Assembly: GCA_021521415.1 (NCBI GenBank)
Contig: JAIQDT010009028.1
Location: 1-64,000, forward strand
Length of the DNA: 64,000 bases
From: Bidens hawaiensis
Lineage: Eukaryota > Streptophyta > Magnoliopsida > Asterales > Asteraceae
Direction: 5' to 3'
Shown piece by piece: positions 43,053 through 54,784 of the stretch; the stretch's first letter is position 1, and each line of letters opens with the position of its first letter. The notes beneath the pieces are model-generated. The model made no database searches. It saw only the letters and a list, made by a program, of their open reading frames with translations, and was not told where the DNA came from. Made by a program: the position numbers and the translations under genes.

Positions 43053-44273
43053 AATTTTCAAGACTTAGAATGATTACATGATGTTGCTAATCATAAAGAA
43101 TCAAGTAATGTACATTAAGCCATTTTTCATACAATCTTATGACTAAGTCCAACTTCTACCACTTTCAACACTTCACAAGTAACACTAACCGTTTAGTAAA
43201 ATAGTTCTAAGTTGACCCGTAAACTCAAAATTCAATTTACTACAACCATTCTATTACAAAGTACAATTATTTTTACTAAACAATATGCTAATCATTCTTA
43301 ACAAGTTTTCAATCATCAAAACTGATTTTACTAGCCAACCAAAACTTGTAATTAAATTACCAAATAATTCACACATAATTTTAAAGTATTAGGTATAGCA
43401 TATTTTTCTTGTAATTATTCAATTATTTAAAACATTCATAATATTCATATTCTACAACAACCTATTTTCAATCTCTATTTCATCACAACAGTACACAAAT
43501 ATTTGCCAAAAATTCCATATTTGTCGAATTGATGCAAGACTAATTGGGTAGGATTACTACTTCAATTTATGACATTATAGAAGTGGAATCACACCAATAT
43601 CTATTTTCAATCTCATGTTATACAATTTACAACACAGCTCAGAAATTTCTCTTTCAATCAGGATTGCAACCCGATTTTGTAAATTAATAAAAACTAGTCA
43701 AACAAAGTTCAAAATTTATGATTCTTGAATTTTTGAAAACTATACTAAAAGTACTTAACCATAGTATCAAAAATTAATCCGAAACACCATCGTATCAACA
43801 GGTTATACAATATACAATCTAAAACACAGAATCTGTCAACAAGCAGATCCAATCCAAAACTCACCAAAAATCATGATTCTTATATCCTTATGATCTTAAA
43901 TCATCAAGGATACATTTTATGTAATCACAACTCATGTTTTTCTACTATCCATTTAATTTTATAAGAAAACAAGTACACTTATAAAAGATTCAGACTTCTA
44001 AACCAAAACACAATCAACTCTTTTGACCCGTCAAACTTTGATCATCCTCTTTCTATAATCCAAATCATTTGGATACAAAGTTCATACTTCAAAAATAAAC
44101 ATAAATAAAGAACATAACAAACTACATAATAAATCTACTTACTTGATTGATCCAAAGATTTAATCCCCTTGCTTCCAAATATCACCAACTTGTTTATGAT
44201 ATTTGAGAGAGTTTTTGAAAACAAAAGTGTGTGTGTGTGTGTGAAGTGGATGGCCAAAATGAGAGAGGGGAAA

Positions 44274-44280
44274 TTTTATA
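44274..44280 (-). promoter_or_regulatory. TATA box of LTR E
   Basis: Minus strand TTATAAAATTTCCCC, about 520 bp into the LTR; the 5' LTR has TATAAAC at 52337-52342. A CTCTCTCATTTTGG tract follows. Confidence 0.5.
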
Positions 44281-44899
44281 ACCCCCTTATCATTTACACC
44301 ATCATTATGATATAATCAATTTAATTAAACTTTAGGTTATTTCATTTTATTTAAGTATGACATGTTACATTCTTTTAAAAACATTTCTAATAATCATATG
44401 TTGTGTAATAGTTCTTTTAGTTACTTCTCATGTAATATATCATATGTTGTGTTATTTTAATTATTCAACTCTCTTACAACAACATATAAGTATACAACAA
44501 CTAATCATGTAACATATTAAGCATGTAGTACAATTATATCTATCATATATAATAAACGTAACATATCATGTTTATTATAACATGTGTGACAAGTTTATTA
44601 TTCTAGTTACCAACAGCTAGTTACTCTTACGTAGGTCACCAACGACACCACTGACTAAATGTATGCATACATGACACTACATGTATAAGAGTTCATTAAC
44701 GTAGTTAACAGAACTAACTGAGTTTACAGACATTGTCAACCAAATTTAACTGGGTTTAGTTAACATAGTTAACCTGAAAATTGGCAGTTGTCACATCATC
44801 CCCTTGTTAAAAGAATTTTCGTCCCGAAAATTGTATAATGTCGCTCAAAGGCTGGGAAGGAAAGAGAAGAAAAATAGAAAAAAATCAGATTGTCACATC

Positions 44900-46305
44900 A
44901 TCCCCTTGTTAAAATTATTTTGTCTCGAAATTTAGATCGTACCTAAGGTTTATCATTGGGTTTGAATAAGTGAGGATACTTTTCTTTCATCTGATCCTCG
45001 TGCTCCCACGTGAACTCCGGTCCACGTCTCGAGTTCCAATGAACACGAACAATCGGAGTTTTGTTGTGTCATCTGGTTTTTACTTCCCTATCCATAATTT
45101 CAAAAGGTTCCTCTAGGAAGTGTAACTTTTTATCTATCTCTAATTCCTCTAAAGGAACTATGAGAGTTTCCTCTGCCAAACACTTCTTAAGGTTCGACAC
45201 ATGGAAAACGTTGTATACTCTACTAAGTTTTTCTGGTAATTCCAATTTATATGCCACAGGGCCAATTTATTTAATAATTTCGAATGGTCCTACATAGCGC
45301 GGGTTTAGTTTTCCACGTTTCCCAAAACGAATAACACCTTTCCAATGTGATACTTTCAAAAGTACTCTGTCACCAACTTCAAATTCTAGAGGTTTCCTAT
45401 GTTTATCAGCATAGCTCTTTTTGCGATCTTGGGCTACTGCCATACGATTCCTGATTTGTATAATTCATTCATTCGTTTCGCGGACTATCTCGGGTCCAGT
45501 TAGCTGGATTTCACCGACTCGTTCCCAACAGAGTGGTGATCGATACTTTTGTTCATACAAAGCTTCGAAAGGTGCCGCTTTTATACTCGTGTGGTAACTA
45601 TTATTATAGGAGAAATCAACTAAAGGTTAGTGAGTTTCCCAATTCTTACCAAAATCGATGACACAATCTCTAAGCATATCTTCCAAAGTCTGAATCGTTC
45701 GTTCACTCTGACCATCAGTCTACGGATGGTAAGTTGTACTCATGTCTAGGCATGTACCCAATGCCTTTTGTAATGACTGCTAGAAATTTGAAGTAAAGCG
45801 AGTGTCATGTACCGATATAATCAAAATTGGCACTACATGACGAGCGACAATTTCCCTAATATAAATCCGAGCTAATCTATCCATCTTATTGGACTCGCTA
45901 ATGGTTAAGAAATGTGTTGATTTTGTCAAACGATCTACTATTACCCAAATAGTATTGTATCTATTAGGAGTCTTAGGTAATTTGGTTATGAAATCCACGA
46001 ATATATGTTCCTATTTACCCATTGCGATTACTGGTTGTTGAAGCAAACCAGATCGTTTCGTATACTGAACCTTTACCTTAGCACATGTCAAGCACTTTGC
46101 TACATAGTTAGCAATTTCTTCCTTCATACCGGGCCACCAGTAAAGTTCTCGTAAGTCCTGGTACATCTTATATGAACTTGGGTGCACAGAATACCGAGAT
46201 TTATGGGCCTCGTCCGTGACCAATTCACGCAAATTCTCATAACGAGGTACCCAAATCCGGCCGTTGTAATACTGAATTCCATCGGATTCGACTTCTGACT
46301 TTCCA
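44900..46305 (-). pseudogene. Chromovirus E integrase and chromodomain
   Basis: Minus-strand blocks in order: HPSSYKMYQDLRELYWWPGMK and [15 protein letters not shown] (HHCC finger); MDFITKLPK (first Asp), [25 protein letters not shown], where the second catalytic Asp block is altered. Then come the C-terminal SYADKHRKPLEF-like block, MAYKLELPEKLSRVYNVFHVSNLKKCLAEETLI, and a chromodomain region EEPFEIMDREVKTR with WNSRRGPEFTWEHE (about 45010-45050). Stops separate the blocks. The chromodomain is expected to direct insertion into heterochromatin. Confidence 0.88.
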
Positions 46306-46905
46306 TTGATTCAACTCAAGGCTTCGAAATCAAAATTCTCTGCTTTTAAGGATTCAAGCTGAGCCTCTCGAATTCTTTCCGGCAACCCTGAATGTATAGT
46401 TAACTGCAATGCCCGAACTCTTCGAGGCTTTAGGTTTTCCTTACGACTTAGAGCGCCAGCTACCACATTAGCTTTTCCTAGGTGATACTTAATAGAACAC
46501 TCATAGTTATTGAGAAGTTCAACCCATCTCCTTTGCCTCATATTGAGCACTTTCTGCTCGAATATATGCTAAAGACTCTTATGGTCAGTGTAGATGGTAC
46601 ACTTTGTTCCATAAAGATAATGTCTCCAAATCTTTAATGCGAAGACAACATCTCCCAATTCCAAATCATGAGTCGTATAATTTCGCTCGTGGACTATCAG
46701 TTGTCTAGAAGCATACGCTATCACTTTCTCGCGTTGCATAAGTACACATCTAAGCCCTTGGATGGACGAGTCACAATATACCACAAAGTCATCGACTTCA
46801 TCTGGCAAAGACAAAATTGGTGTGCTACAAAGTTTTTGCTTAAGCGTTTGAAAAGCTGCTTCCTACTCGTCACCCCACTTGTACGCAGTGCCTTTATGGG
46901 TTAGA
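46306..46905 (-). pseudogene. Chromovirus E RNase H
   Basis: Minus strand: [60 protein letters not shown] and TIYTDHKSL carry the catalytic Asp/Glu/Asp pattern of gypsy RNase H. It is followed by MLNMRQRRWVELLNNYECSI and HLGKANVVAGALSRK. A stop near 46567 splits it. It follows RT directly in the polyprotein. Confidence 0.87.
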
Positions 46906-47615
46906 GCAGTGAGTGGTTGTGAGATCTTTGAGAATCCTTCAATGAACCTCCGATAATAACCAGTCAAACCAAGAAATTGGCGAATCTCGGTCGGCGTTCT
47001 TGGGGTCGGCTAATCCTTAATGGACTCAATCTTAGTTGGGTCAACATGAATGCCTTTCGCTTTAACCACATGACCTAATAATTGAACCTCTCGGATCCAA
47101 AATTCTCAGTTTGAAAACTTTTTCAAAAAATTGCTCTTTCCTCAGAAGTTCCAAAATCACCGTAAATGCTGTTCGTGATCCTCCTTAGTCTTTGAGTATA
47201 TCAAGATATCGTCAATAAACACAATGACAAACTTATCTAAGTACGGTTTACAAACGCAATTCATGAGATCCATGAATACAGTCGGGGCGTTTGTTAACCC
47301 AAACGGCATAACCGGAAACTCATAGCGACCATAACAAGTGTGAAATGTCGTCTTTGATATGTCCTCTTCCCTAACTCTGAGTTGATGATAACCCGATCTA
47401 AGATCGATTTTTGAATAATAACCAGATCCTTGCAAATGGTCAAAGAGATCATCAATACGTGGTTAAGGGTATCGGTTCTTGATCGTAACCTTGTTAAGCT
47501 CTCTGTAGTCGATACACATCCGGAAAGTTCCATCCTTCTTCTTTACGAACAACACAGGAGCTCCCCACGGAGGTGAACTCGGACGAATAAAACCCCTGTC
47601 TAACAAGTCTTTCAG
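46906..47615 (-). pseudogene. Chromovirus E reverse transcriptase
   Basis: Minus strand: [45 protein letters not shown] and [22 protein letters not shown] give RT motifs with the catalytic FIDD pair (about 47195-47215). Upstream are [19 protein letters not shown] residues (about 47520-47570), downstream the thumb. The catalytic block is intact, but stops lie near 47464 and 47156. Confidence 0.88.
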
Positions 47616-48330
47616 TTATTTCGACAATTCCTCCAATTCATTAGGAGCGAGTCGGTAAGGTGCACGAGAAATAGGAGTTGCTCCCGAGGTTAATTCGATC
47701 TGAAATTTAACCTGTCTGTGAGGTGGAAGACCAGGTAGATCTTCAGGAAATACCTCAGGAAAATCCCTGATGATAGGAATATCCTCGATTCGCTTCTCTT
47801 CCGTCCTCGTATCAGACACCATTGCCAAAACTGCCAAGTATCCCTTACGTAACAACTTTTGGGCGCTCATCATCGAGATAACACCCATGGATGTACCAAC
47901 CTCTTCTCCTTGAATGGTTAGGACTTCTCCATCAGTGACGGGAATACGGACTACCTTCTCATGAGAACCTACTGCGGCTTGATGTGTAGACAACCAATCC
48001 ATACCAATGACCACCTCAAAACTACCGAGTTCAATTGGTATAAGATCGATGTTGAACGTATGAGTGGACAATACTAATTTGCATTCTTTAAGAATCTGGG
48101 AAACCTCAACGGTTTTCCCGTTGGCAAGTTCAATTAAATAGTTGGACTCTAAAGTTGATGGTTTGTGTTCTATTAGTTTGAAAAACTTAGTAGAAATAAA
48201 ACTTCTATCTTCCCGGGTGTCAAATAAGGTTAGGGCAAGACGCCCATTCAACATAAATTTACCATTAACAGTAGAAGAATCGAATAGAGCCAAACCTGAT
48301 CTGATCACGAACGCCCTTCCACCTCCTTCT
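47616..48330 (-). pseudogene. Chromovirus E protease and RT start
   Basis: A minus-strand frame of 230 codons: ALTLFDTREDRSFISTKFF (active site), VVIGMDWLSTHQA, MSAQKLLRKGYLAVLA, then DFPEVFPEDLPGLPPHRQVKFQIEL and ISRAPYRLAPNELEELSK entering RT. The retropepsin triad Asp-Thr-Gly is here Asp-Thr-Arg, which should abolish cleavage even though the frame is long. Length and order are those of Tekay-like elements. Confidence 0.87.
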
Positions 48331-49140
48331 CCACCGGAGTTGCCATTTTCACCATTGTTGTCTTTTCTGTTTTTATTGTTCCCTCCATTGTTCTTATATT
48401 TGAGTTTCGGGCAGTCTGGCCAGAAATGTCCTTCTTCCGCACTCGTAACATATCTTTGATTTGTCCTGATCCTGTGGTTGCATATGCTTAAGCTCCCCCC
48501 GAAAAACTATTGCTTCATGACCTAGCTTTCCACAAAGCTGGCAAGCTACTTTTTCACATTGGCCGATGTGGTGCAGATTGCACTTGTTACATCTAGGATG
48601 TCGGCCCTGATAACCCCTTTGATTCTGGTTGGGGTTAAAGTGATTGTTGTTCCGGGTAGGTTCGAATCGTTTGTTCTGACGATAGTATTGATGGAATATG
48701 GTGCTTCGTTCCCGTAACTATGGTTTTTGTTGTTCTCCCACTTACGTTTCTTTTCACTCGATCTTGCAGTCGATTTCTTTGGTGGTAATGTCCCTTGATT
48801 GACATCTTGTTCAGTTAGTTTATGAGCTAAACGAATAGCTTCTTGAATAGTATTCGGTCTAGACGAAGTTACCATTCCCTGAATTTGAGGTACTAGACCA
48901 TCAATATACTTCTCAATCCTCTTGTAGGCAGGATTCACCATTTGTGTGCACAAAATAGCAAGTTCATGTGATCGGTTCGTATAGGTTTCAATCTCTGAAC
49001 CATCCATGAGAATATTCCAAAACTCCTGTTCTAGCTTCTACACTTCATCTCTTGGGCTATACTCTTCTTTCAGTAGTTCAGTAAACTCAGCTCAAGTCAA
49101 AGCGTTGGCTGCATTATGTCCAATCATTTGCACCTGGGAA
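48331..49140 (-). pseudogene. Chromovirus E gag
   Basis: On the minus strand gag enters at AANALTWAEF-like and FTELLKEEYSPRDE residues (49050-49120). It runs through IETYTNRSHELAILCTQMVNPAYKRIEKYIDGLVPQIQGMV and a Lys/Arg/Ser-rich region (KKSTARSSEKKRKWENN) to CQLCGKLGHE and ICYECG, remains of two zinc knuckles. Frameshifts break the knuckles. The N-terminal capsid region is missing: at about 49141 gag changes to acidic EEDPEEDP-type sequence, which points to an internal deletion. Confidence 0.83.
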
Positions 49141-49934
49141 CTCCACCAGGTTCCATCTCAGGATCCTCCTCAGGATCCTCTTCAGGTTCGTGCTACTCTT
49201 CCAACTCTCTAATCCTATCAACTGCCAAGCCTAGATGGCCTGTCAAATGCTGCACTCTACCAACCATTTCAGCAACTTCGGTTCTCTCCTTGTGAAAAAC
49301 TCGCACCATACTATGATGGTATTCTTAACGTTGTCTATTACTATCTGTCAGTTCTGTAATCCTAAGCTTAGCCATATCTAAGTCTTTCCTCAAATAGTAT
49401 ATCCCCAATCTATTATCTTCTATTTGACGACGTTGTCGCTCCGACGAAGCCACCGTAGCAGCCATCACTTGTAACTCATGACACGGAAGTACAGGAAGAG
49501 TAGGCTCAGTAGTCGGCTCATTAGGTAATGGTCGGTTAGTTAGACTAGGCATAGGTGGAACATGCTCCCTCATGAAGAGGTTAGAAACATAATTCGGGTA
49601 CCTGTCACATGTGTTCTGTCTCCTAAGCAAGTGAGCTTGAGATGATTCACCTAGAGGTGTTGCTTCCTCTGGCATTCAGTACGGTACCTCTTCGTCCCTA
49701 CTGACAAAGGCGATGTAGGATGAGTTGGTGACACTGGTTCATCATTTTCGGTGACAGGTTCCTATCCATGAGCGTGATTGGGGTTGGATGATGACAACCA
49801 GCAACATAGGCGGGTGCACGAATAGTACCCAATATGTGTGTGTTGTAACTATCTTGATAAGTACAGTCATAGTTAGGAATGCAACCTAGTTCACTTATCA
49901 CTTACTAGAATGCAACCTGGTTCACTATAACTAA
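49141..49934 (-). other. Chromovirus E leader and presumed gag N-terminus
   Basis: Between the primer site and recognisable gag the minus strand has two short frames. One, from 49675, starts MPEEATPLGESSQAHLLRR and includes an Arg/Glu-rich helix SSERQRRQIEDNRLGIYYLRKDLDMAKLRITELT with coiled-coil character; the other is 49901-49698. Their place suggests the original N-terminal extension of Gag, but no domain is recognised. A GAGGATCCT triplet repeat stands at about 49160-49185. Confidence 0.45.
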
Positions 49935-49948
49935 TAGCTCTGATACCA
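49935..49948 (-). other. Primer binding site of chromovirus E
   Basis: The minus strand reads TGGTATCAGAGCT three bases from the LTR end, matching the initiator-Met tRNA complement over twelve bases. Confidence 0.92.
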
Positions 49949-50208
49949 ATCTGTCACACCCTCAATTTTCACACGCAGCGTTTTACCGTGGGGCGCGTGA
50001 CAAACCAGGATCTCAATCATTAGTTACAACAAACAACGTCTACATATTTTAAATAAACTTTATTGTCCCATATTTGGGAAAACCATTTCAAAGTTAACGT
50101 CTTAACGTTTTAAAATGTGGAAGCGTAACATAGCGGGAAACATCCCTAAATAAAACCAAATAGTCTAAGGCACCCAAAACTCCTATCCTTGCACTTGATA
50201 CTAGCGAC

Positions 50209-50715
50209 CTGAGAAAGAAATTCTAAAACGGGTCAACACAACAATTAGTGAGTTCACATGTTTGAGTTAAAAAACTAGTTTGTCAAACAAACCATTTAGT
50301 AAGTAAACAGTGTAAATAATAAAGCATGGATAATGTATCAATTAGTAATACCGCTAGTTAATTAGGCTAAAAATCATGTTACATTAGTGTAAGTTCCATT
50401 GTGACTGAGGCTGACTTGTTAGTTTGTTTGCCACCCACAGAGTCTAATATAAGACTAGTGTGTTTCTAATAAATGAGATGCCCGACGACATCCTCACTCG
50501 AGAGCCCCGAGGGGGTTCGTCAAACACAGTAGTACTTCCTTTCATTACCCAACCAATCTACAATTGTTACCGGTTCAATGTGCATGGGAGACTTCAGTTT
50601 AAGTTCACTATGTACACATGAGGTATTAAAAAGTCTACAATTATCCAAAAAGTTTGTATGTTGCATGCTTTCTCCCCCAAAAGGAGTAAGTAAAAAGAGG
50701 GGCGGTGAAACTCAC
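50209..50715 (-). other. Predicted leader intron of 5' LTR E
   Basis: Minus-strand donor GAA|GTGAGT at 50715, CGCCCC ten bases later, CCTTTTGGGGGAG, and acceptor TTTCTTTCTCAG ending at 50209. 507 bp, with all signals kept from the 3' LTR copy although the LTRs have diverged. Confidence 0.5.
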
Positions 50716-50853
50716 TTCGAGTGCGGTTCAAATTGAAATTCAACTATTTAAGTCAAAGTTTTTCTAGTGCCTAAATCATACAAGCACTATAAGTATTTGC
50801 TAAGTGATTCCTAGAATCCTTAGTATCCAAATAATTCCATTGTTTATTTAAGG

Positions 50854-51116
50854 TTTGACCAAAGTTTGACTTTTTGTTGACTTTGACCAAGGTTTGACTT
50901 TTGTTGACTTTGACCAAACTTTGAATTTTCGTTTGACTTTTGACCAAAAGGTCCAAGTTATTGATCGTTGACTAAAAAGTCCAAGTCTCGTTGACTAAAG
51001 ACTAAAATTCGAGTTTTGTTGACCGTTGACCAAAATGTTTAAACTTGACCAAAATATTGACATTTGACCAAAATGTTGACCGACGACCCGTTGATGACTT
51101 TTGACCAACTTTTTAG
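50854..51116. promoter_or_regulatory. Expanded TTGAC (W-box-like) array in 5' LTR E
   Basis: Eighteen TTGAC words in about 260 bp on the plus strand, against ten in the 3' LTR. Extra units are TTTGACTTTTGTTGAC and TTGACCAAAATGTTGACC, so the array grew, or shrank in the other copy, by local duplication. Confidence 0.6.
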
Positions 51117-52845
51117 ACTTAAAATGATTACATGATGTTCCTAATCACAAAGAATCAAGTAATATACACTTAGCCACTTTTCATACAATCATATGACTAA
51201 GTCCAACTTCTACCACTTTCAACACTTCACAAGTAACACTAACCATTTAGTCAAATAGTTCTAAGTTGACCCATAAAGTCAAAATTCAATTCACTACAAC
51301 CATTTTATTACAAACTAAAATTATTTTTACTAAACAATATGCTAATCATTCTTAACATGTTTTCAATCATCAAAACTGATTTTTCCAACCAACCAAAACT
51401 TGTAATTAAATTACCATATAATTCACACATATTTTTTAAAGTATTAGATATAGCATATTTTTCTTGTAATTATTCAATTATTTAAAACATTCAGAATATT
51501 CATAATCTACAACAACCTATTTTCAATCTCTATTTCAACAGAACAGTACACAAATATTTGCCAAAAATTTCATATTTTTCCAATTGATTCAAGACTAATT
51601 GGTTTAGATTCCTACTTCAGTTTATGACATTCTAGTAGTGGAATCACACCAATATCTATTTTCAATCTCATGTTATACAATTTACAACACAGCTCAGAAA
51701 ATTTATCTTTCAATCAGGATTGCAACCCGCTTTTGTAAATTAATAAAAACTAGTCAAACAAAGTTCAAAATTTATGATTCTTGAATTTTTAAAAACTAGA
51801 CTCAAAGTACTTAACCATAGTATCAAAAATCATTCCGAAAAACCATTGTATCAACAGGTTATACAATATACAATCTAAAACACAGAATCCGTCAACAAGC
51901 AGATCCAAACCAAAACTCATCAAAAATCATGATTCTTATATCCTTATGATCTTAAATCATCAAGGATACATTTTATGTAATCAAAACTCATGTTTTTCTA
52001 CTATCCATTTAATTTTATAAGAAAACAAGTATACTTATAAAATATTCAGACTTCTAAACCAAAACACAATCAACTTTTTTGACCCGTCAAACTTTGATCA
52101 TCCTCTTTCTATAATCCAAATCATTTGGATACAAAGTTCATACTTCTAAAATAAAACATAAAGAAAGAACATAACAAACTACATAATAAATCTACTTACT
52201 TGATTGATCCAAAGATTTAATCCGCTTGCTTCCAAAAATCATCAACTTGTTTATGATATTTGAGAAAGTTTTTGGAATACAAAAGTGTGTGTGTGTGTGT
52301 GTGTGAAGTGGATGGCCAAAAGGAGAGAGGGGAAAGTTTATAACCCCCTTATCATTTACACCATTATTATGATATAATCAATTTAATTAAACTTTAGGTT
52401 ATTTCATTTTATTTAAGTGTTACATGTTACATTACTTTAAAAACATTTTCTAGTAATCAATAGTTCTTTTAGTTACTTGTCATATAATATATCATATGTT
52501 GTGTTATTTTAATTATTCAACTCTCTTACAACAACATAAGTATACAACAACTAATCATGTAACATATTAATCATGTAGTACAATTATATCTATCATATAT
52601 AATACACGTAACATATCACGTTTATTATAATATGTGTGACAAGTTTATTATTTTAGTTACCAACAACTAGTTACTCTTACTTACGTCACCAACGACACCA
52701 CTGACTCAATGTATGCATACATGACACTACATGTATAAGAGTTCATTAACATAGTTAACAGAACTAACTGAGTTTACATACATAGTCAACAAGATTTAAC
52801 TGGTATTAGTTAACGGAGTTAACCTGAAAATTGGCAGTTGTCACA

Positions 52846-52907
52846 GTAAATATATTTCAAATATGGTTTAAAATTTTATATATAAAAAAATAAAATGGAA
52901 TGTTACA
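52846..52907 (-). mobile_element. 5' LTR of chromovirus C, terminal segment
   Basis: The continuation of 41881 beyond chromovirus E: GGTTTAAAATTTTATATATAAA and GGAATGTTACA match 17493-17543. TGTTACA at 52901-52907 ends element C on the right. Flanking sequence begins GGTAAACAAACC. Confidence 0.85.
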
Positions 52908-53204
52908 GGTAAACAAACCTGTTTAGATTGAAACTCATTCCGTTTGCTCAACAAAATTCAAAACCGGTTAATGATCGGTTTTGGTTCAAGTTGAAACCAG
53001 CTTCTAAATCAGTCTTGATCAGGTTACGATCGGTTCAGTTCGGATTTTGACCCGTTTTGATGGAGAAAATTACAAACTTGTTTCGAACCTACGGTTTCAA
53101 TCGTTTCCAAACAGTTTCTACATAATAGGCTTCAAACTGGTTCGGTTTTGTTTCGATTTCCGGGTTAGTTTTGGTTAACCGGTTTATTTATCCACCTCCA
53201 GTTT
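52908..53204. other. Unassigned, CGGTTT-rich sequence
   Basis: No gene is seen. The words CGGTT, GGTTTTGG and TTGAAACC recur (GATCGGTTTTGG, GATCGGTTCAGTTCGG, GGTTCGGTTTTG, AACCGGTTTA), giving a cryptically simple stretch with many short inverted pairs. Confidence 0.5.
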
Positions 53205-53590
53205 GGATCACCACATCTATAGCATTTCCTATCATTTGAGGTTTTCTTGAAGTTAACTTCTTTTCTACTTTGGTGGCTTGACATATCTATCTTTTCTTTT
53301 AAAGAACTTCTTGAATTTTTTTTAACCGCTAGAGCATATTCATCTTTATCACAACCTCTAGGTGAATCTTCATCATCTTCACTTAGAGTGTTTAGCTTTA
53401 GTGTTACGGAGTTTACTTTCTCATTTTGAGGTTGGGGATTTTGTTATCATTTTTAATGATTACTTCACAGACTTTAAGCCATTTGAAAAACATTTAGATC
53501 CTTTGATTCTTCAATGATCGTCAGCTTAGCTCTCCATCTTGGATGTGATGCCTTCAAAAATGTTCTTAATGATTCTTGTTAGTATAAATG
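53205..53590 (-). pseudogene. Ty1/copia gag relic
   Basis: Read on the minus strand: RTFLKASHPRWRAKLTIIEESKDLNVFQMA, then a Ser/Asp/Glu-rich stretch, DKDEYALAV, SRKEVNFKKTSNDRKCYRCGDPNWRW. This matches the landmarks of the UBN2 gag type of copia elements, ending in the first half of a CCHC knuckle whose second half is lost at about 53205. Several stops lie in the middle. No LTR of this element is seen, so it is an old fragment. Confidence 0.7.
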
Positions 53591-54131
53591 GTATCAAGAG
53601 ATTTAAAATTAGTAACAATTTTAAGTTTTAACCATTAGATTCAAACTAGTATTAAGCCCCTGCGTTGCGTGTAACACTTCGGGTTTCTATTTCTTTTTGT
53701 ATTTGTAATCATTACCCGACCCCGGATCGGGTTTGGGTATTTTATCAATAAATCTCGTGATTGTATAGTATTTTATTATATATTTATTTATTTATTTGAT
53801 TATAGTTATAATATTGTACAAAAACAACCCTTAACCAACTTTATTTAACTTTTACACTCACCACCATAGAACAGAGACCAAATAGCAAATAATATTCAAC
53901 TTTCCTTCCCTCCTCTTCTCCCTCTCTCGTCGGCAGCCATACCCCCCCCCCCCCCCCACACACACCACACCATTTCTTGGACCATAATTTACAGGTTAAA
54001 TCAAGTAATTGACGAAATCAAATCATTAGCCTACCTTATACGTCACACCGATACTCCATACATGGAAAATAGTTACAAATTGACAGCTAATGGATCTTAG
54101 CCAAGCCGCGGCCAAAAAAATCCTAAATCAC

Positions 54132-54139
54132 TATATAAA
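54132..54139 (+). promoter_or_regulatory. TATA box of LTR G
   Basis: CACTATATAAACG, followed by CACTACACCATCC about 30 bp on. The distance to the donor at 55236 is longer than in other families, so the true promoter could lie elsewhere. Confidence 0.35.
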
Positions 54140-54471
54140 CGTAACTATAATTCAATTAAATCACACTACACCATCCTTACTACATTGCGACCTAAACCCC
54201 TAAGTCAATTAACCCATACATTGTTGTTATGGTTGTTTTCGCATTCAAGCTTTGATCTGTAACCCTAAACGGCCGTTATCACTCAATTCATCATCAATCA
54301 CGGAAATTAAACATTGCTTTATACTCGTTTTTAATCAACAAACGAAATTCCTAACTCAATTTGAATAAACTATAAACGAATTAAGCGAACCCATATTTAG
54401 GGTTCATATTGATTTTGGGTGTTCTTTGGCCTTTCTGTATATATATTACGAAACTTGTTCCTTTCACAAGT

Positions 54472-54580
54472 TATAGCACCAGCCCAATGGCTGGTGCATG
54501 TTTGTTTAAACCATTAAGACCGGCCAGGCGCGGGTTCGAGCCGCCCTGGACGCGGTTTTGGTTATATTATTTTTAAAACT
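54472..54580 (+). repeat. Possible tRNA-derived (SINE-like) segment
   Basis: TAGCACCAGCCCAATGG resembles a pol III A box and GGGTTCGAGCCGCC a B box (GGTTCGANNCC), 50 bp apart. The 3' part forms a GGCG...CGCC-type stem. There is no cloverleaf, poly(A) tail or target duplication that I can identify, so it is a relic at best. Confidence 0.3.
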
Positions 54581-54753
54581 ATTTTCCTTATTAAGAACAA
54601 CTAACAAATAGAATATTTAACAATACCAAACATTATCGTTTAAAATTTCGTTATATATACAAGTTACAAGCACAAATACATAAAATAACACCCAATAAAC
54701 GTATTATTTTTTTCCAAGACGCTTAACAAACCAAAGTTATTTTAACTTTCCGT

Positions 54754-54784
<31 letters not shown>

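Larger units (their letters stand above)
41882..44795 (-). repeat. 3' LTR of chromovirus E
   Basis: TGTCACACCCTC to GGCAGTTGTCACA, 2914 bp. The sense strand is minus: TATA box (44274-44280), leader with (CA)n (44229-44244), TTGAC array (42859-43052), predicted intron (42720-42215) and LTR end at 41882. The polypurine tract AACAAGGGGATGA lies at 44796-44808. No coding region. Confidence 0.92.
41882..52845 (-). mobile_element. Full-length Tekay-like chromovirus E
   Basis: A complete 10.96-kb gypsy element: two 2.9-kb LTRs, primer site, gag, protease, RT, RNase H, integrase with chromodomain, polypurine tract. Flanks GTAAT (41877-41881) and GTAAA (52846-52850) form a target duplication with one change, inside the 5' LTR of C. 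The two E LTRs differ by many small changes, including about 85 bp (42100-42190) absent from the right copy. With the broken frames this makes E a moderately old, inactive insertion. E must be younger than C. Confidence 0.93.
49952..52845 (-). repeat. 5' LTR of chromovirus E
   Basis: TGTCACACCCTC to GGCAGTTGTCACA, 2894 bp, the promoter-bearing copy. It has the predicted intron at 50715-50209, an expanded TTGAC array (50854-51116), (GT)n at 52284-52304 and TATAAAC at 52337-52342 (minus). The frame 50771-50956 is produced by the array and is not a gene. Confidence 0.92.

Noticed and set aside
53640..53669. Helitron or MITE end (ACTAGTATTAAGCCCCTGCGTTGCG)
   Set aside because: The sequence resembles common plant repeat ends, but no matching opposite end or hairpin was found; it directly precedes LTR G.
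54472..54580. Functional tRNA gene
   Set aside because: A- and B-box-like words are present, but no acceptor stem or anticodon arm folds correctly; kept only as a possible SINE relic.
2789..54784. Microsatellites (TG)n, (TTA)n, (TA)n, poly-C and poly-T
   Set aside because: Each is short and lies within an LTR or leader; ordinary simple repeats with no further structure.
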